Below are positions 1 through 7,703 of a stretch of DNA of 64,000 nucleotides, piece after piece. Under the pieces are notes generated by a model. The model had not been told where the DNA came from, searched no databases, and worked only from the letters and a program-made list of their open reading frames with translations. Positions within the stretch are counted from its first letter, which is position 1; the number at the start of each line of letters is the position of its first letter. This stretch comes from Pseudomonas sp. HN11. GTDB taxonomy: Bacteria > Pseudomonadota > Gammaproteobacteria > Pseudomonadales > Pseudomonadaceae. Location: the NCBI RefSeq assembly GCF_021390155.1, contig NZ_CP089985.1:4413001-4477000 (forward strand), in the 5' to 3' direction. The translations under genes and the position numbers were made by a program.

Positions 1-618
1 CTGAACGGCGACTTCATCGCCGGCGCACGCCTGGACAACCTGCTGTCGTGCTATGCCGGCCTGCAAGCCTTGCTCACCAGCGACAGCGAAGAAACCTGCG
101 TGCTGGTGTGCAACGACCACGAAGAAGTCGGCTCCTGCTCGGCCTGCGGCGCCGACGGGCCGATGCTGGAACAGACCCTGCGTCGCTTGTTGCCGGAGGG
201 GGAAGAATTCGTACGCACCATTCAGAAATCCCTGTTGGTGTCTGCGGATAATGCCCACGGCGTGCACCCAAACTATGCCGAGAAGCACGACGCCAACCAC
301 GGTCCCAAGCTCAACGCGGGCCCGGTGATCAAGGTCAACAGCAACCAGCGGTACGCCACCAACAGCGAAACCGCCGGGTTCTTCCGCCACCTGTGCATGG
401 CCCAGGAAGTACCGGTGCAGAGCTTCGTGGTGCGCAGCGACATGGGCTGCGGCTCCACCATCGGCCCGATCACCGCCAGCCACCTGGGCGTGCGCACCGT
501 GGACATCGGCCTGCCGACGTTTGCCATGCACTCCATTCGTGAGCTGTGCGGCAGCCATGATTTGGCGCATCTGGTGAAGGTGCTGGGCGCGTTCTACGCG
601 AGCCGCGACTTGCCCTGA
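1..618 (+). CDS. apeB: M18 family aminopeptidase, C-terminal part (start lies before the window)
   Basis: The frame is open from base 1 and stops at 618, giving the last 205 residues of a zinc aminopeptidase of the M18 family (usual length about 430), which removes N-terminal amino acids from peptides in the cytoplasm. Visible family motifs are NDHEEVGS (acidic metal-binding and catalytic residues), [11 protein letters not shown] (metal-binding region), [11 protein letters not shown] and the C-terminal metal-binding segment [13 protein letters not shown] with its histidine. The symbol apeB follows usage in Pseudomonas. A long stem-loop follows the stop codon. The 5' half is missing only because of the window edge. 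Confidence 0.9.
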   Translation: MNGDFIAGARLDNLLSCYAGLQALLTSDSEETCVLVCNDHEEVGSCSACGADGPMLEQTLRRLLPEGEEFVRTIQKSLLVSADNAHGVHPNYAEKHDANHGPKLNAGPVIKVNSNQRYATNSETAGFFRHLCMAQEVPVQSFVVRSDMGCGSTIGPITASHLGVRTVDIGLPTFAMHSIRELCGSHDLAHLVKVLGAFYASRDLP

Positions 619-626
619 TGTGGCAT

Positions 627-659
627 GGGGTTGATGTGTTTCTGATACACATCAACCCC
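627..659 (+). terminator. Strong stem-loop after the aminopeptidase gene
   Basis: GGGGTTGATGTGT (627-639) pairs perfectly with ACACATCAACCCC (647-659) around a 7-base loop, nine bases after the stop codon. There is no clear T-run after it, so it may stabilise mRNA ends as well as, or instead of, terminating. Confidence 0.6.
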
Positions 660-718
660 ACTTCCTGCAATCCGACCTAGACTTGTCAGTATTCCCACTC
701 CGACAAGGCCGTCGCCCC

Positions 719-895
719 ATGATCTCCATGTCCTCCTTCCACGCCATGCTTATCCCGATCCTGATCGGCATGATCATGCTCGCCGTGGGCTTCAACTTCC
801 GTGACAAGCCCCTCGGCGTATTCGGCATGTGGATTGGCATGCTGCTGATCCTGGGCACCGTGGTCTACAAGATCCTCGCAAAACTGGCTGAATGA
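719..895 (+). CDS. Small two-helix membrane protein of unknown function
   Basis: This is a 58-residue protein. The ATG at 719 is chosen over an upstream in-frame start at 683 because the extra residues are polar and unlike the rest; an ATG at 728 is also possible. It has two hydrophobic segments, roughly residues 8-22 (MLIPILIGMIMLAVGF region) and 30-50 (GVFGMWIGMLLILGTVVYKI), joined by a short charged loop with FRDKPLG, so it should span the inner membrane twice. I do not recognise a named family. It is a plausible stand-alone small gene between the aminopeptidase and the channel gene. Confidence 0.6.
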   Translation: MISMSSFHAMLIPILIGMIMLAVGFNFRDKPLGVFGMWIGMLLILGTVVYKILAKLAE

Positions 896-947
896 CGCTT
901 GCGCTCGTACACTCGGTCAACTCGTCGTTTTCAAGGTTGACCGCCTC

Positions 948-3113
948 GTGCTTTCCCGTTTGTTTGCCCTGCCCTGCTACTGCTTGATCGCCCTGCTGAC
1001 ACTGCTGCCGCTTGCGCCTGCCCAGGCCGTGAGCCTGCCCGGTTTGTTAGGCAGTTCCAACAAAACCCAACCCCAGGCTGAAGTGCCATTGGGACAGTCG
1101 TTGGACGAAGTGATCAAGACCCTGGAGAACGACCAGCAGCGCACCCAGTTGCTGAGCGACCTTAAAAAGCTGCGCGAAGCCACGCAAAAAGCCCAGCCCG
1201 CCGCCGAACAAGGGGTGCTGGGGCTGATCGGCAGTACGCTGTCCGGCTTCGAGCAGCAGTTTTCCGGAGCTGACAGTCCGCTGGGACGCTGGTCCGACGA
1301 GGTCGAGCTGGCCAAGCAAGAACTCAGTGCGCTGATGCTGCCGGCCAACGAATGGCTGCCGATCATTTTTGGCTTTGCCCTGATCCTGGCGGTATGGAGC
1401 CTGCTCGCCGCCGCGCTGATCTGGCTGAGCCACCGCGTGCGCGAACGTTTCGGCCTGCCCGAAGAATTGCCGCAACACCCACGCACCTGGGACATGGTGC
1501 GCTTTGCCCTGCGAAAACTGGGACCCTGGTTGATCGCTCTGGTGATCACGGTGTACCTGAGCTACGCCCTGCCCTCGTCCCTGGGCAAGTCCCTGGCGAT
1601 GGTGCTGGCCTACGCACTGGTGGTCGGCACCTGCTTCTCGGCAATCTGCGTGATCGCGTTTTCTGTGCTCGACGGCCCTCACCGTCATCGCGCGCTGTAT
1701 ATCCTGCGCCACCAGGCCTTCCGCCCGCTGTGGTGGATCGGCAGCTTTGCCGCCTTTGGTGAAGCCTTGAGCGACCCGCGACTGGTCCAGGCCCTGGGCC
1801 AGCATTTGTCCCACACCGCCGCGACCGTAGCCAATGTGATGGCGGCACTGTCGACCGGCGTGTTTATCCTGCGCTTCCGGCGACCCATCGCCCACTTGAT
1901 CCGCAACCAACCACTGTCACGTCGCCTCACACGCCGTGCCCTCAGCGACACGATCGAAATCATCGGTTCCTTCTGGTACATCCCAGCCTTGTTGTTGGTG
2001 GGTATTTCGCTGTTTGCCACCTTTGTCTCGGCGGGTGATACCAGCACGGCATTGCGCCAGTCGCTACTGTGCACCGTGCTGCTGGTATTGTGCATGGTGA
2101 TCAACGGCCTGGTACGCCGCCATGCCCTCAAGCCGCAACGCGGGCACAAGCGCCATGCGCTTTACTCCGAACGCCTGAAAAGCTTTGTCTACACCCTGGC
2201 CCACCTCATCGTGTGGCTGGTGTTTATCGAGTTGGGCCTGCGGGTGTGGGGCCTGTCGCTGATCCGCTTTACCGAAGGCGATGGGCATGAAGTCAGCGTC
2301 AAGCTGTTCGGGCTGGCCGGGACCCTGCTGTTTGCCTGGTTGATCTGGATCCTCAGCGACACCGCGATCCACCACGCCCTCACCCGCTCGCGCAAAGGCC
2401 TGGCCAATGCCCGCGCGCAGACCATGATGCCGCTGATCCGCAACGTGCTGTTCGTGACCATCTTCATCATCGCGGCCATCGTCGCTCTGGCAAACATGGG
2501 CATGAACGTCACGCCACTGCTGGCCGGTGCCGGTGTGATCGGCCTGGCCATTGGTTTCGGTGCACAGTCCCTGGTGGCGGACTTGATCACCGGCCTGTTC
2601 ATCATCATCGAAGACTCCCTGGCCATTGATGACTACGTGGATGTCGGCGGTCATCTTGGCACCGTCGAAGGCCTGACCATCCGCACCGTGCGCCTGCGCG
2701 ACATTGACGGCATCGTGCACACCATCCCGTTCAGCGAGATCAAGAGCATCAAGAACTACTCGCGCGAATTCGGCTACGCGATCTTCCGGGTGGCGATCCC
2801 CTACAACATGGAAATCGACGACGCCATCAAGTTGATGCGCGATGTCGGCCAGAAAATGCGCAACGACCCACTGCAACGCCGCAATATCTGGTCGCCATTG
2901 GAGATTCAAGGCGTGGAAAGTTTCGAATCGGGCAGCGCGATCCTGCGCGCACGCTTCAAGACCGCACCAATCAAGCAGTGGGAAGTATCGCGAGCGTTCA
3001 ACCTGTCGCTCAAGCGTCATCTGGATGAGGCCGGGCTGGACCTGGCGACGCCGCGCTTGAGTGTGCAGGTGGTGACCGCCGGTACGGTGCAGGAGAAAGG
3101 TCAACAACAATAA
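948..3113 (+). CDS. MscS-family mechanosensitive ion channel, YbiO-like
   Basis: The protein has 721 residues and starts at a GTG. It begins with a signal peptide (about residues 1-27, ending PAQA), a periplasmic helical region, then many membrane helices from about residue 135 onward. The C-terminal third is a full MscS core: the pore helix GAGVIGLAIGFGAQSLVADL followed by the beta domain with IDDYVDVGGHLGTVEGL, RTVRLRD and HTIPFSEI. Channels of this class open under membrane tension and release solutes on hypo-osmotic shock. Length and layout fit E. coli YbiO (about 740 residues) rather than the small MscS. The M20 gene starts 17 bases downstream, so the two may be co-transcribed. Confidence 0.88.
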   Translation: MLSRLFALPCYCLIALLTLLPLAPAQAVSLPGLLGSSNKTQPQAEVPLGQSLDEVIKTLENDQQRTQLLSDLKKLREATQKAQPAAEQGVLGLIGSTLSGFEQQFSGADSPLGRWSDEVELAKQELSALMLPANEWLPIIFGFALILAVWSLLAAALIWLSHRVRERFGLPEELPQHPRTWDMVRFALRKLGPWLIALVITVYLSYALPSSLGKSLAMVLAYALVVGTCFSAICVIAFSVLDGPHRHRALYILRHQAFRPLWWIGSFAAFGEALSDPRLVQALGQHLSHTAATVANVMAALSTGVFILRFRRPIAHLIRNQPLSRRLTRRALSDTIEIIGSFWYIPALLLVGISLFATFVSAGDTSTALRQSLLCTVLLVLCMVINGLVRRHALKPQRGHKRHALYSERLKSFVYTLAHLIVWLVFIELGLRVWGLSLIRFTEGDGHEVSVKLFGLAGTLLFAWLIWILSDTAIHHALTRSRKGLANARAQTMMPLIRNVLFVTIFIIAAIVALANMGMNVTPLLAGAGVIGLAIGFGAQSLVADLITGLFIIIEDSLAIDDYVDVGGHLGTVEGLTIRTVRLRDIDGIVHTIPFSEIKSIKNYSREFGYAIFRVAIPYNMEIDDAIKLMRDVGQKMRNDPLQRRNIWSPLEIQGVESFESGSAILRARFKTAPIKQWEVSRAFNLSLKRHLDEAGLDLATPRLSVQVVTAGTVQEKGQQQ

Positions 3114-3130
3114 ACTCAGGAGAGGTCCTT

Positions 3131-4477
3131 ATGCGTTTAACCGGTCTGACACACCCATGGGTTTTCGGCGTGCTGTGCGCGGTTGCCAGCAGCGCAGTGA
3201 TTGCCGCCAGCAGTGGCCAGGACAGTGCCCGGGAGGAAATCGCCGCCCAAGCAAAAGCCCTTGAGCCGGCGCTGCTGGAAACCCGACGCGACATCCATGC
3301 CCACCCGGAACTGGGCAACACCGAAACCCGCACCGCCGAGCTGGTCGCCAGACAATTGCGCGACCTGGGTCTTGAGGTGAAAACCGGCGTGGCGCGCACC
3401 GGAGTTGTCGCCGTGCTGAAAGGCGCGCTGCCCGGCCCGACCGTCGCGCTGCGTGCCGACATGGATGCGCTGCCGGTAAAGGAAGTCGCCGACCTGCCCT
3501 TTGCCTCCAAAGCCAAAGGTACCTACCTGGGCAAGGAGGTCGACGTGATGCACGCCTGCGGCCACGACGCCCACGTCGCGATCCTACTGAGCACTGCGAA
3601 GATTCTGACCGGCATGCGCGAGCGCCTGCCTGGCACCGTGGTGTTCTACTTCCAACCGGCCGAGGAAGGCCCAAGCGATTTCATCCCCGACGGCAAAAAC
3701 ACCTGGGGCGCCAAAATGATGGTGCAGGAAGGCGTGATGAAGGCGCCCAAACCGGACGCAGTGTTCGGTCTGCATGTGTGGGCCGGTGTGCCCGCCGGCC
3801 AGATTGCCTACCGGCCAGGGCCAACCCTGGCCAGTTCGGACGATTTGCGCATCAAGATCCTTGGCAAACAGACCCACGCCGGCCGCCCTTGGGATGGTAT
3901 CGACCCGATCACCGTGGGTGCGCAGACCATTGTCGGGTTGCAGACTGTGGTCAGCCGCCGCACTGACATCTCTTCATTCCCGTCAGTTGTGAGCATCGGT
4001 ACCATCAATGGCGGCACGCGCTACAACATCATTCCTGAGTCGGTGGACATGACCGGCACCATTCGCTCCTACGACTACGGTATCCGCCAGAAACTGCACG
4101 CAGACGTGCGGCAGACCGTAGAGAAAATTGCCGAAAGCGGGGGTGCCAAGGCCGAAGTCAGCATCATCGAGAAGTACGACCCCACCATCAACAACCTGGC
4201 GCTGACCGAAAAAATGCTGCCGAGTCTGCGCTGGGCGGCCAACGATGATGTGGTGCAAGGCCCGCTGGTGGGCGGTGCCGAAGACTTCTCGTTTTATGCC
4301 AAGGAGGCACCGGGACTGTTTGTGTTCCTGGGCGTGACGCCGAAGGATCAGGACATGAGCAAGGCGGCGCCGAACCACAATCCGGGGTTCTTTGTGGATG
4401 AGTCGGCGTTGGTGGTGGGGGTGAGGACGTTGGCGTCGTTGGCGACGGATTACCTGTACGCCAACCAGCCACTGTAA
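3131..4477 (+). CDS. Exported M20 family amidohydrolase (N-acyl amino acid/hippurate hydrolase type)
   Basis: This 448-residue protein has an N-terminal signal peptide (MRLTGLTHPW..., cleavage near residue 30), so it should act in the periplasm. The metallopeptidase M20D motifs are all present: HAHPELGN, the substrate-side ADMDALPV, the metal ligands MHACGHDAH, PAEEG with the catalytic glutamate, GLHVWAG, and the C-terminal NHNPGFFVDE histidine. The dimerisation domain (about residues 235-345) contains HAGRPWDGIDPI. Enzymes of this family cleave N-acyl or N-aromatic acyl groups from amino acids. An AGGAGAGG-type ribosome site precedes the ATG. The substrate cannot be told from sequence. Confidence 0.88.
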   Translation: MRLTGLTHPWVFGVLCAVASSAVIAASSGQDSAREEIAAQAKALEPALLETRRDIHAHPELGNTETRTAELVARQLRDLGLEVKTGVARTGVVAVLKGALPGPTVALRADMDALPVKEVADLPFASKAKGTYLGKEVDVMHACGHDAHVAILLSTAKILTGMRERLPGTVVFYFQPAEEGPSDFIPDGKNTWGAKMMVQEGVMKAPKPDAVFGLHVWAGVPAGQIAYRPGPTLASSDDLRIKILGKQTHAGRPWDGIDPITVGAQTIVGLQTVVSRRTDISSFPSVVSIGTINGGTRYNIIPESVDMTGTIRSYDYGIRQKLHADVRQTVEKIAESGGAKAEVSIIEKYDPTINNLALTEKMLPSLRWAANDDVVQGPLVGGAEDFSFYAKEAPGLFVFLGVTPKDQDMSKAAPNHNPGFFVDESALVVGVRTLASLATDYLYANQPL

Positions 4478-4500
4478 CGCGTTTCTGTGGGAGCGGTGTA

Positions 4501-4725
4501 TCAGTTGGTCAGCGCAGCCCCGTCCATCTTCTGGCGCAAGCTCAACGGGCGCATATCGGTCCAGACTTCTTCGATGTAGGCCAGGCACTCTTTTTTCATG
4601 CCGCTCTTGCCCACGGTGCGCCAGCCTTCCGGCACAGCCTTGTAGTCAGGCCAGATGGAATACTGTTCTTCATGGTTGACCACCACCTGAAACAGGATGT
4701 CGTCGCGGTCAAATACTGAGGTCAT
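4501..4725 (-). CDS. MbtH-like protein of the pyoverdine pathway
   Basis: This 74-residue protein carries the MbtH family signature: [15 protein letters not shown] and WTDMRP. MbtH proteins bind and stabilise or activate adenylation domains of nonribosomal peptide synthetases. The longer reading frame to 4959 is not used; the ATG at 4725 begins the family-conserved sequence MTSVFDRDD. It lies directly downstream of pvdH, as PA2412 lies next to pvdH in P. aeruginosa, so the expected partners are PvdL and the other pyoverdine synthetases. A REP-like fragment (TGTGGGAGCGG) overlaps the region after its stop. Confidence 0.93.
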   Translation of the reverse strand: MTSVFDRDDILFQVVVNHEEQYSIWPDYKAVPEGWRTVGKSGMKKECLAYIEEVWTDMRPLSLRQKMDGAALTN

Positions 4726-4742
4726 TGCTGTTCTCCATCGCT

Positions 4743-4771
4743 GAAAAGACGGGCTGCGCACCGTGCGCAGC
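4743..4771 (-). terminator. Terminator-like hairpin between pvdH and mbtH
   Basis: GCTGCGCA (4753-4760) and TGCGCAGC (4764-4771) form a perfect 8-bp stem with a 3-base loop. Read on the minus strand it is followed by CCGTCTTTT. It sits between the pvdH stop and the mbtH start, so it may lower readthrough from pvdH into mbtH. Confidence 0.5.
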
Positions 4772-4808
4772 ACTGATATCTGTAGAAACGTACCAAGCGT
4801 GCAAAAAA

Positions 4809-6203
4809 TTAGAGGCTGGCAACCGCCGCCGCCAACGCACGCCCGAAGATATCGGCTACCTGGTCGACTTCGGCGGCGGTGATTACCAACGGTGGCAGGA
4901 AACGCACAACACTGCCATGCCGACCGCCCAGCTCGAGGATCAGCCCACGCTTGAGGCATTCACGCTGCACCAGCGGCGCCAATTGGCGGTGCACGGGCGG
5001 ATGGCCTTGGACGTCTGGCGTGCCATTCGGGTCCACCAGTTCGACGCCGAGCATCAACCCGCGGCCGCGAATATCCCCCAGGTGCGGGAAGTCACGTTGC
5101 AGGATGCGCAGGTGTTCAACCAGGCGTTCGCCCATGGCCGCTGCATGATCGGCCAGGTTGTAATCCTTGAGATAGCGCATCACCGCCGAACCCGCCGCCA
5201 TCGCCATCTGGTTGCCACGGAACGTCCCGGCATGCGCACCCGGCAGCCAAGTGTCGAGCCAGTCGCGATACACCACCACCGCCAACGGCAGGCTGCCGCC
5301 GATGGCCTTGGACATCACTACCACATCCGGAATGATGCCAGCGTGCTCAAAGGCGAACATCTTGCCGGTGCGGCCGAAACCGCTTTGAATTTCATCGACG
5401 ATCAACGCCACGCCCGCCTGCTCGGTGATGCGGCGCAGTCCACGCAACCAGTCCAGATCAGCCGGGATCACACCGCCCTCGCCCTGCACCACTTCGACAA
5501 TCACCGCCGCCGGCAGCAACACGCCAGCCTCCGGGTCATTCAGCAGGTTTTCCAGGTAATGCAGGTTGACCCGCACCCCTTGCGCGCCGCCAAGGCCGAA
5601 CGGGCAGCGGTAATCATAAGGATATGGCAGGAATTGCACGCCATTGCCGAGCAAGGCACCCAAGGGTTTCTTCGGCCCCAGGCTGCCCATCAGGCTCAAC
5701 GCCCCCTGGCTCATGCCATGGTAACCGCCCTGGAACGACAGCACCGTGCTGCGCCCAGTGGCGGTACGCACCAACTTCAATGCGGCTTCCACCGCATCGG
5801 TGCCGGTGGGGCCGCAGAACTGGATCTTTGCCTCGCGTGCCAGCGCAGGCGGCAGCAGGCCGAACAGGTCCTGCACGAACTGGTCCTTGACCGGAGTGGT
5901 CAGGTCCAGCGTGTGCAGTGGCAGCTCATCGGCCAGCACTTGCTGGATGGCTTCGATCACCACCGGGTGGTTATGCCCCAGCGCCAGGGTACCGGCGCCG
6001 GCCAGGCAGTCGATGAAGCTGCGGCCTTCGACGTCTTCCACGTAGATACCCTTGGCGCGCTTGAGCGCCAAGGGAATACGTCGAGGGTAGCTGCGGGCGT
6101 TGGACTCCTGCTGGCGCTGACGGGCGAGTAGCGGGGTTTCGTCGAACTGGTAGAGCGTTTCATGCACCTGGGCGTCTTCGATACGGCTGGTAGCGACTGA
6201 CAT
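4809..6203 (-). CDS. pvdH: L-2,4-diaminobutyrate:2-oxoglutarate aminotransferase PvdH
   Basis: This is a 464-residue class III PLP-dependent aminotransferase. It makes L-2,4-diaminobutyrate from aspartate beta-semialdehyde and glutamate, supplying the Dab residue that PvdL builds into the pyoverdine chromophore. Visible family features are the N-terminal [23 protein letters not shown], the PLP-contact segment QGGYHG, the [12 protein letters not shown] motif with the PLP-binding aspartate, and the Schiff-base lysine in VMSKAIGG. The start at 6203 ([10 protein letters not shown]) is preferred over 6239 because GAGG lies a short distance upstream and the extra residues are not family-like. An exact PvdS promoter motif lies about 95 bases upstream. 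Confidence 0.93.
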   Translation of the reverse strand: MSVATSRIEDAQVHETLYQFDETPLLARQRQQESNARSYPRRIPLALKRAKGIYVEDVEGRSFIDCLAGAGTLALGHNHPVVIEAIQQVLADELPLHTLDLTTPVKDQFVQDLFGLLPPALAREAKIQFCGPTGTDAVEAALKLVRTATGRSTVLSFQGGYHGMSQGALSLMGSLGPKKPLGALLGNGVQFLPYPYDYRCPFGLGGAQGVRVNLHYLENLLNDPEAGVLLPAAVIVEVVQGEGGVIPADLDWLRGLRRITEQAGVALIVDEIQSGFGRTGKMFAFEHAGIIPDVVVMSKAIGGSLPLAVVVYRDWLDTWLPGAHAGTFRGNQMAMAAGSAVMRYLKDYNLADHAAAMGERLVEHLRILQRDFPHLGDIRGRGLMLGVELVDPNGTPDVQGHPPVHRQLAPLVQRECLKRGLILELGGRHGSVVRFLPPLVITAAEVDQVADIFGRALAAAVASL

Positions 6204-6297
6204 TTCTCGATCCCTCAATACGCTGATGATGGTGACCAAACTGCCGATCCGCTGGCGTCTGGCCCAAGGGCATGCGCACGGATTTCCTGTTCTGGAA

Positions 6298-6321
6298 ACG
6301 CACCAGCAAGGAAGGGATTTA
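6298..6321 (-). promoter_or_regulatory. PvdS-dependent (iron-starvation) promoter of pvdH
   Basis: On the minus strand this reads TAAAT, then exactly 16 bases, then CGT, which is the known consensus for promoters recognised by the extracytoplasmic sigma factor PvdS. It points toward pvdH, whose start codon is about 95 bases further on. pvdS itself is in this window at 28137. Confidence 0.8.
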
Positions 6322-6358
6322 GTGGTCGCCGAGCTTTAACTGACGGATTAAGTTCCAA

Positions 6359-6443
6359 GTGTGGGAGTGGGCTTGCTCGCGACAGCGGTGTGTCAGGCGC
6401 CGGAAATGTTGACTGAGCCACCACTTTCGCGAGCAAGCCCGCT
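6359..6443. repeat. REPIN (pair of inverted REP repeats), right arm split by the IS110 element
   Basis: The left REP begins GTGTGGGAGTGGGCTTGC at 6359 and the inverted right REP reads CGCGAGCAAGCCCGCT up to 6443. The expected rest of the right REP, CCCACATTTGA, is found at 7680-7690, beyond the insertion sequence. Joined at the CT dinucleotide the two halves give a normal REP end. Confidence 0.85.
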
Positions 6444-6445
6444 TG

Positions 6446-6640
6446 TGTCTTGAGACAGGATTAAGCTGAAGGTGAGAGGGTGAGTGGCAAGCTGAATGCC
6501 CGAAGTGCTTAAAGCACGTGTGGGAGCCCATGCTGCCACTCACTTCTCCGCTCTGGACATGAGCCCGAACAGTTGAACGAGCCCACCTCGAACAGTTACA
6601 AGCGTGGGCCAAGCCAGAGCGCTCTCACTTTGAGTGTAAG
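6446..6640 (+). ncRNA. Candidate bridge RNA of the IS110 element
   Basis: Two large stem-loops lie in the leader. Loop 1 is closed by GTGAGTGGCA (6480-6489) with TGCCACTCAC (6534-6543), and holds an inner hairpin (6505-6517) between two unpaired sides. The left side contains GCCCG (6498-6502), identical to the target left of the core (6437-6441). The right side contains TGTGGGAGC (6519-6527), complementary to GCTCCCACA spanning the right core (7677-7685). Loop 2 is closed by CGCTCTGG (6549-6556) with CCAGAGCG (6614-6621). It contains ACAGTTG (6569-6575), identical to the right end of the element (7671-7677), and ACAAG (6598-6602), complementary to CTTGT at its left end (6442-6446). This is the arrangement of target and donor guides in bridge RNAs. 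Transcript ends are estimated. Confidence 0.8.
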
Positions 6641-6651
6641 AGGGTTTGGCT

Positions 6652-7578
6652 ATGTTTTCCTATCCAGCAGGCATTGATGTTTCCAAGGACAGCCTTGAGG
6701 CTCGAGTTAATCTGATTGACGTTGGGGTAAGTTGCGCTAACGCCGAAGATGATTTCCCTGGGTTGATTGGGTGGCTATTGCTTCACCAGGTCGGTCGCGT
6801 GCTGTTGGAGGCCACTGGCGGTTACGAGCGCAAAGTCATGAAGGCGCTCCAGGCTGCGGGCCTCAACTGCATCAATCCCCGTCGAGCCAAGAGTTTTTCC
6901 ACGGCGATGGGCCAACAAGCCAAAACCGACCCGATAGATGCAAAGTCCCTTGCGCAGTTCGCAGCGGTACTCGACTCGCCTAACAGCCGAATCACCAGCC
7001 CGAAACATGACGAGTTGCGCGCGTTAGTCCAACAGCGAGAAAACTTTATTCAGCAGAGAGACGATGACAAAAGGCGCCTGAAAACGGCCTCATGTGACGT
7101 AGTAAAGCCAGCGTTGCAGAGTCATATCGACTACCTGATCAAAGCTGTGAACGCGATAGACCAGTTGATTCGTCAAAGCGCCAACGTGCTAGACCACGAA
7201 AAAGTCGAACGCCTGTGTTCAGTTAAGGGCATCGGGCTCATTACGGCGGCTAGCCTTATGGCATACCTGCCGGAGTTGGGTGAGGTTGGCAAGCGTCCGA
7301 TCGCGGCCCTAGCGGGCCTCGCGCCGTATAACAACGACAGTGGGAAGCACATAGGCGCGCGTCACATTCGTGGCGGAAGGTTTTCCGCACGTCGCTCGCT
7401 ATACATGGCCTGCTGGGTAGTCATTCGGGACCAGCCTGAATTCCAGGCCCGCTATAAAGCACTGCGTGGCAAAGGAAAATGCGCAAAAGTTGCGCTAATC
7501 GCATGCATGCGTGTTTTGTTAATCCGGCTGAACGCAATGCTGCGTGATAGGACTGAATGGAAAGAACACGCTGCCTAG
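6652..7578 (+). CDS. IS110-family transposase (bridge-RNA-guided DEDD recombinase)
   Basis: This 308-residue protein has an N-terminal RuvC-like DEDD domain with D9 (GIDVSKDS), E53 (LLEATGGYE), and D93/D96 (TDPIDAKSLAQFA). After a coiled-coil-like helical linker (about residues 112-180) comes the C-terminal Transposase_20 domain with CSVKGIG and PYNNDSGKHIGARHIRGGR; S230 is the likely catalytic serine. The ATG at 6652 is preferred to an upstream TTG at 6646. It is full length for the family, with all key residues present, so it is probably active. The product catalyses recombination between the element ends and a target chosen by the bridge RNA. Confidence 0.92.
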   Translation: MFSYPAGIDVSKDSLEARVNLIDVGVSCANAEDDFPGLIGWLLLHQVGRVLLEATGGYERKVMKALQAAGLNCINPRRAKSFSTAMGQQAKTDPIDAKSLAQFAAVLDSPNSRITSPKHDELRALVQQRENFIQQRDDDKRRLKTASCDVVKPALQSHIDYLIKAVNAIDQLIRQSANVLDHEKVERLCSVKGIGLITAASLMAYLPELGEVGKRPIAALAGLAPYNNDSGKHIGARHIRGGRFSARRSLYMACWVVIRDQPEFQARYKALRGKGKCAKVALIACMRVLLIRLNAMLRDRTEWKEHAA

Positions 7579-7620
7579 ATCGGCAGCGATGTGTCGTTGA
7601 AGGTCACACGGCTTGAAGCT

Positions 7621-7684
7621 GTGGGAGTTTGGCTGTCTTTGAAATCGATGGCCAAGTTATGGTCATCAAGACAGTTGCTCCCAC
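7621..7684. repeat. Imperfect inverted repeat across the right end of the IS110 element
   Basis: GTGGGAG (7621-7627) is complementary to CTCCCAC (7678-7684), and CTGTCTT (about 7633-7639) to AAGACAG (7668-7674). The outer arm of the repeat lies in the REP target beyond the core, so the symmetry is partly built from host DNA. Confidence 0.5.
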
Positions 7685-7703
7685 ATTTGAACCGCGCTCG
7701 GCT

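Larger units (their letters stand above)
6442..7679 (+). mobile_element. IS110-family insertion sequence inserted in a REP
   Basis: The boundaries were set by joining the broken REP. The left flank ...AGCCCG is followed by CT at 6442-6443; the right flank begins with CT at 7678-7679 followed by CCCACATTTGA. Removing about 1236 bases between the two CT copies restores a REP, so CT is the likely recombination core, as in the IS110-family element IS621. The element has a 208-base leader with bridge-RNA-like structure, one transposase gene, and about 99 bases of right end. It has no terminal inverted repeats, as expected for IS110 elements. Confidence 0.85.

Noticed and set aside
2064..3110. A 348-codon minus-strand frame opposite the MscS channel gene
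   Set aside because: It is histidine- and glutamine-rich nonsense typical of antisense GC-rich frames; the plus strand encodes a clear MscS core.
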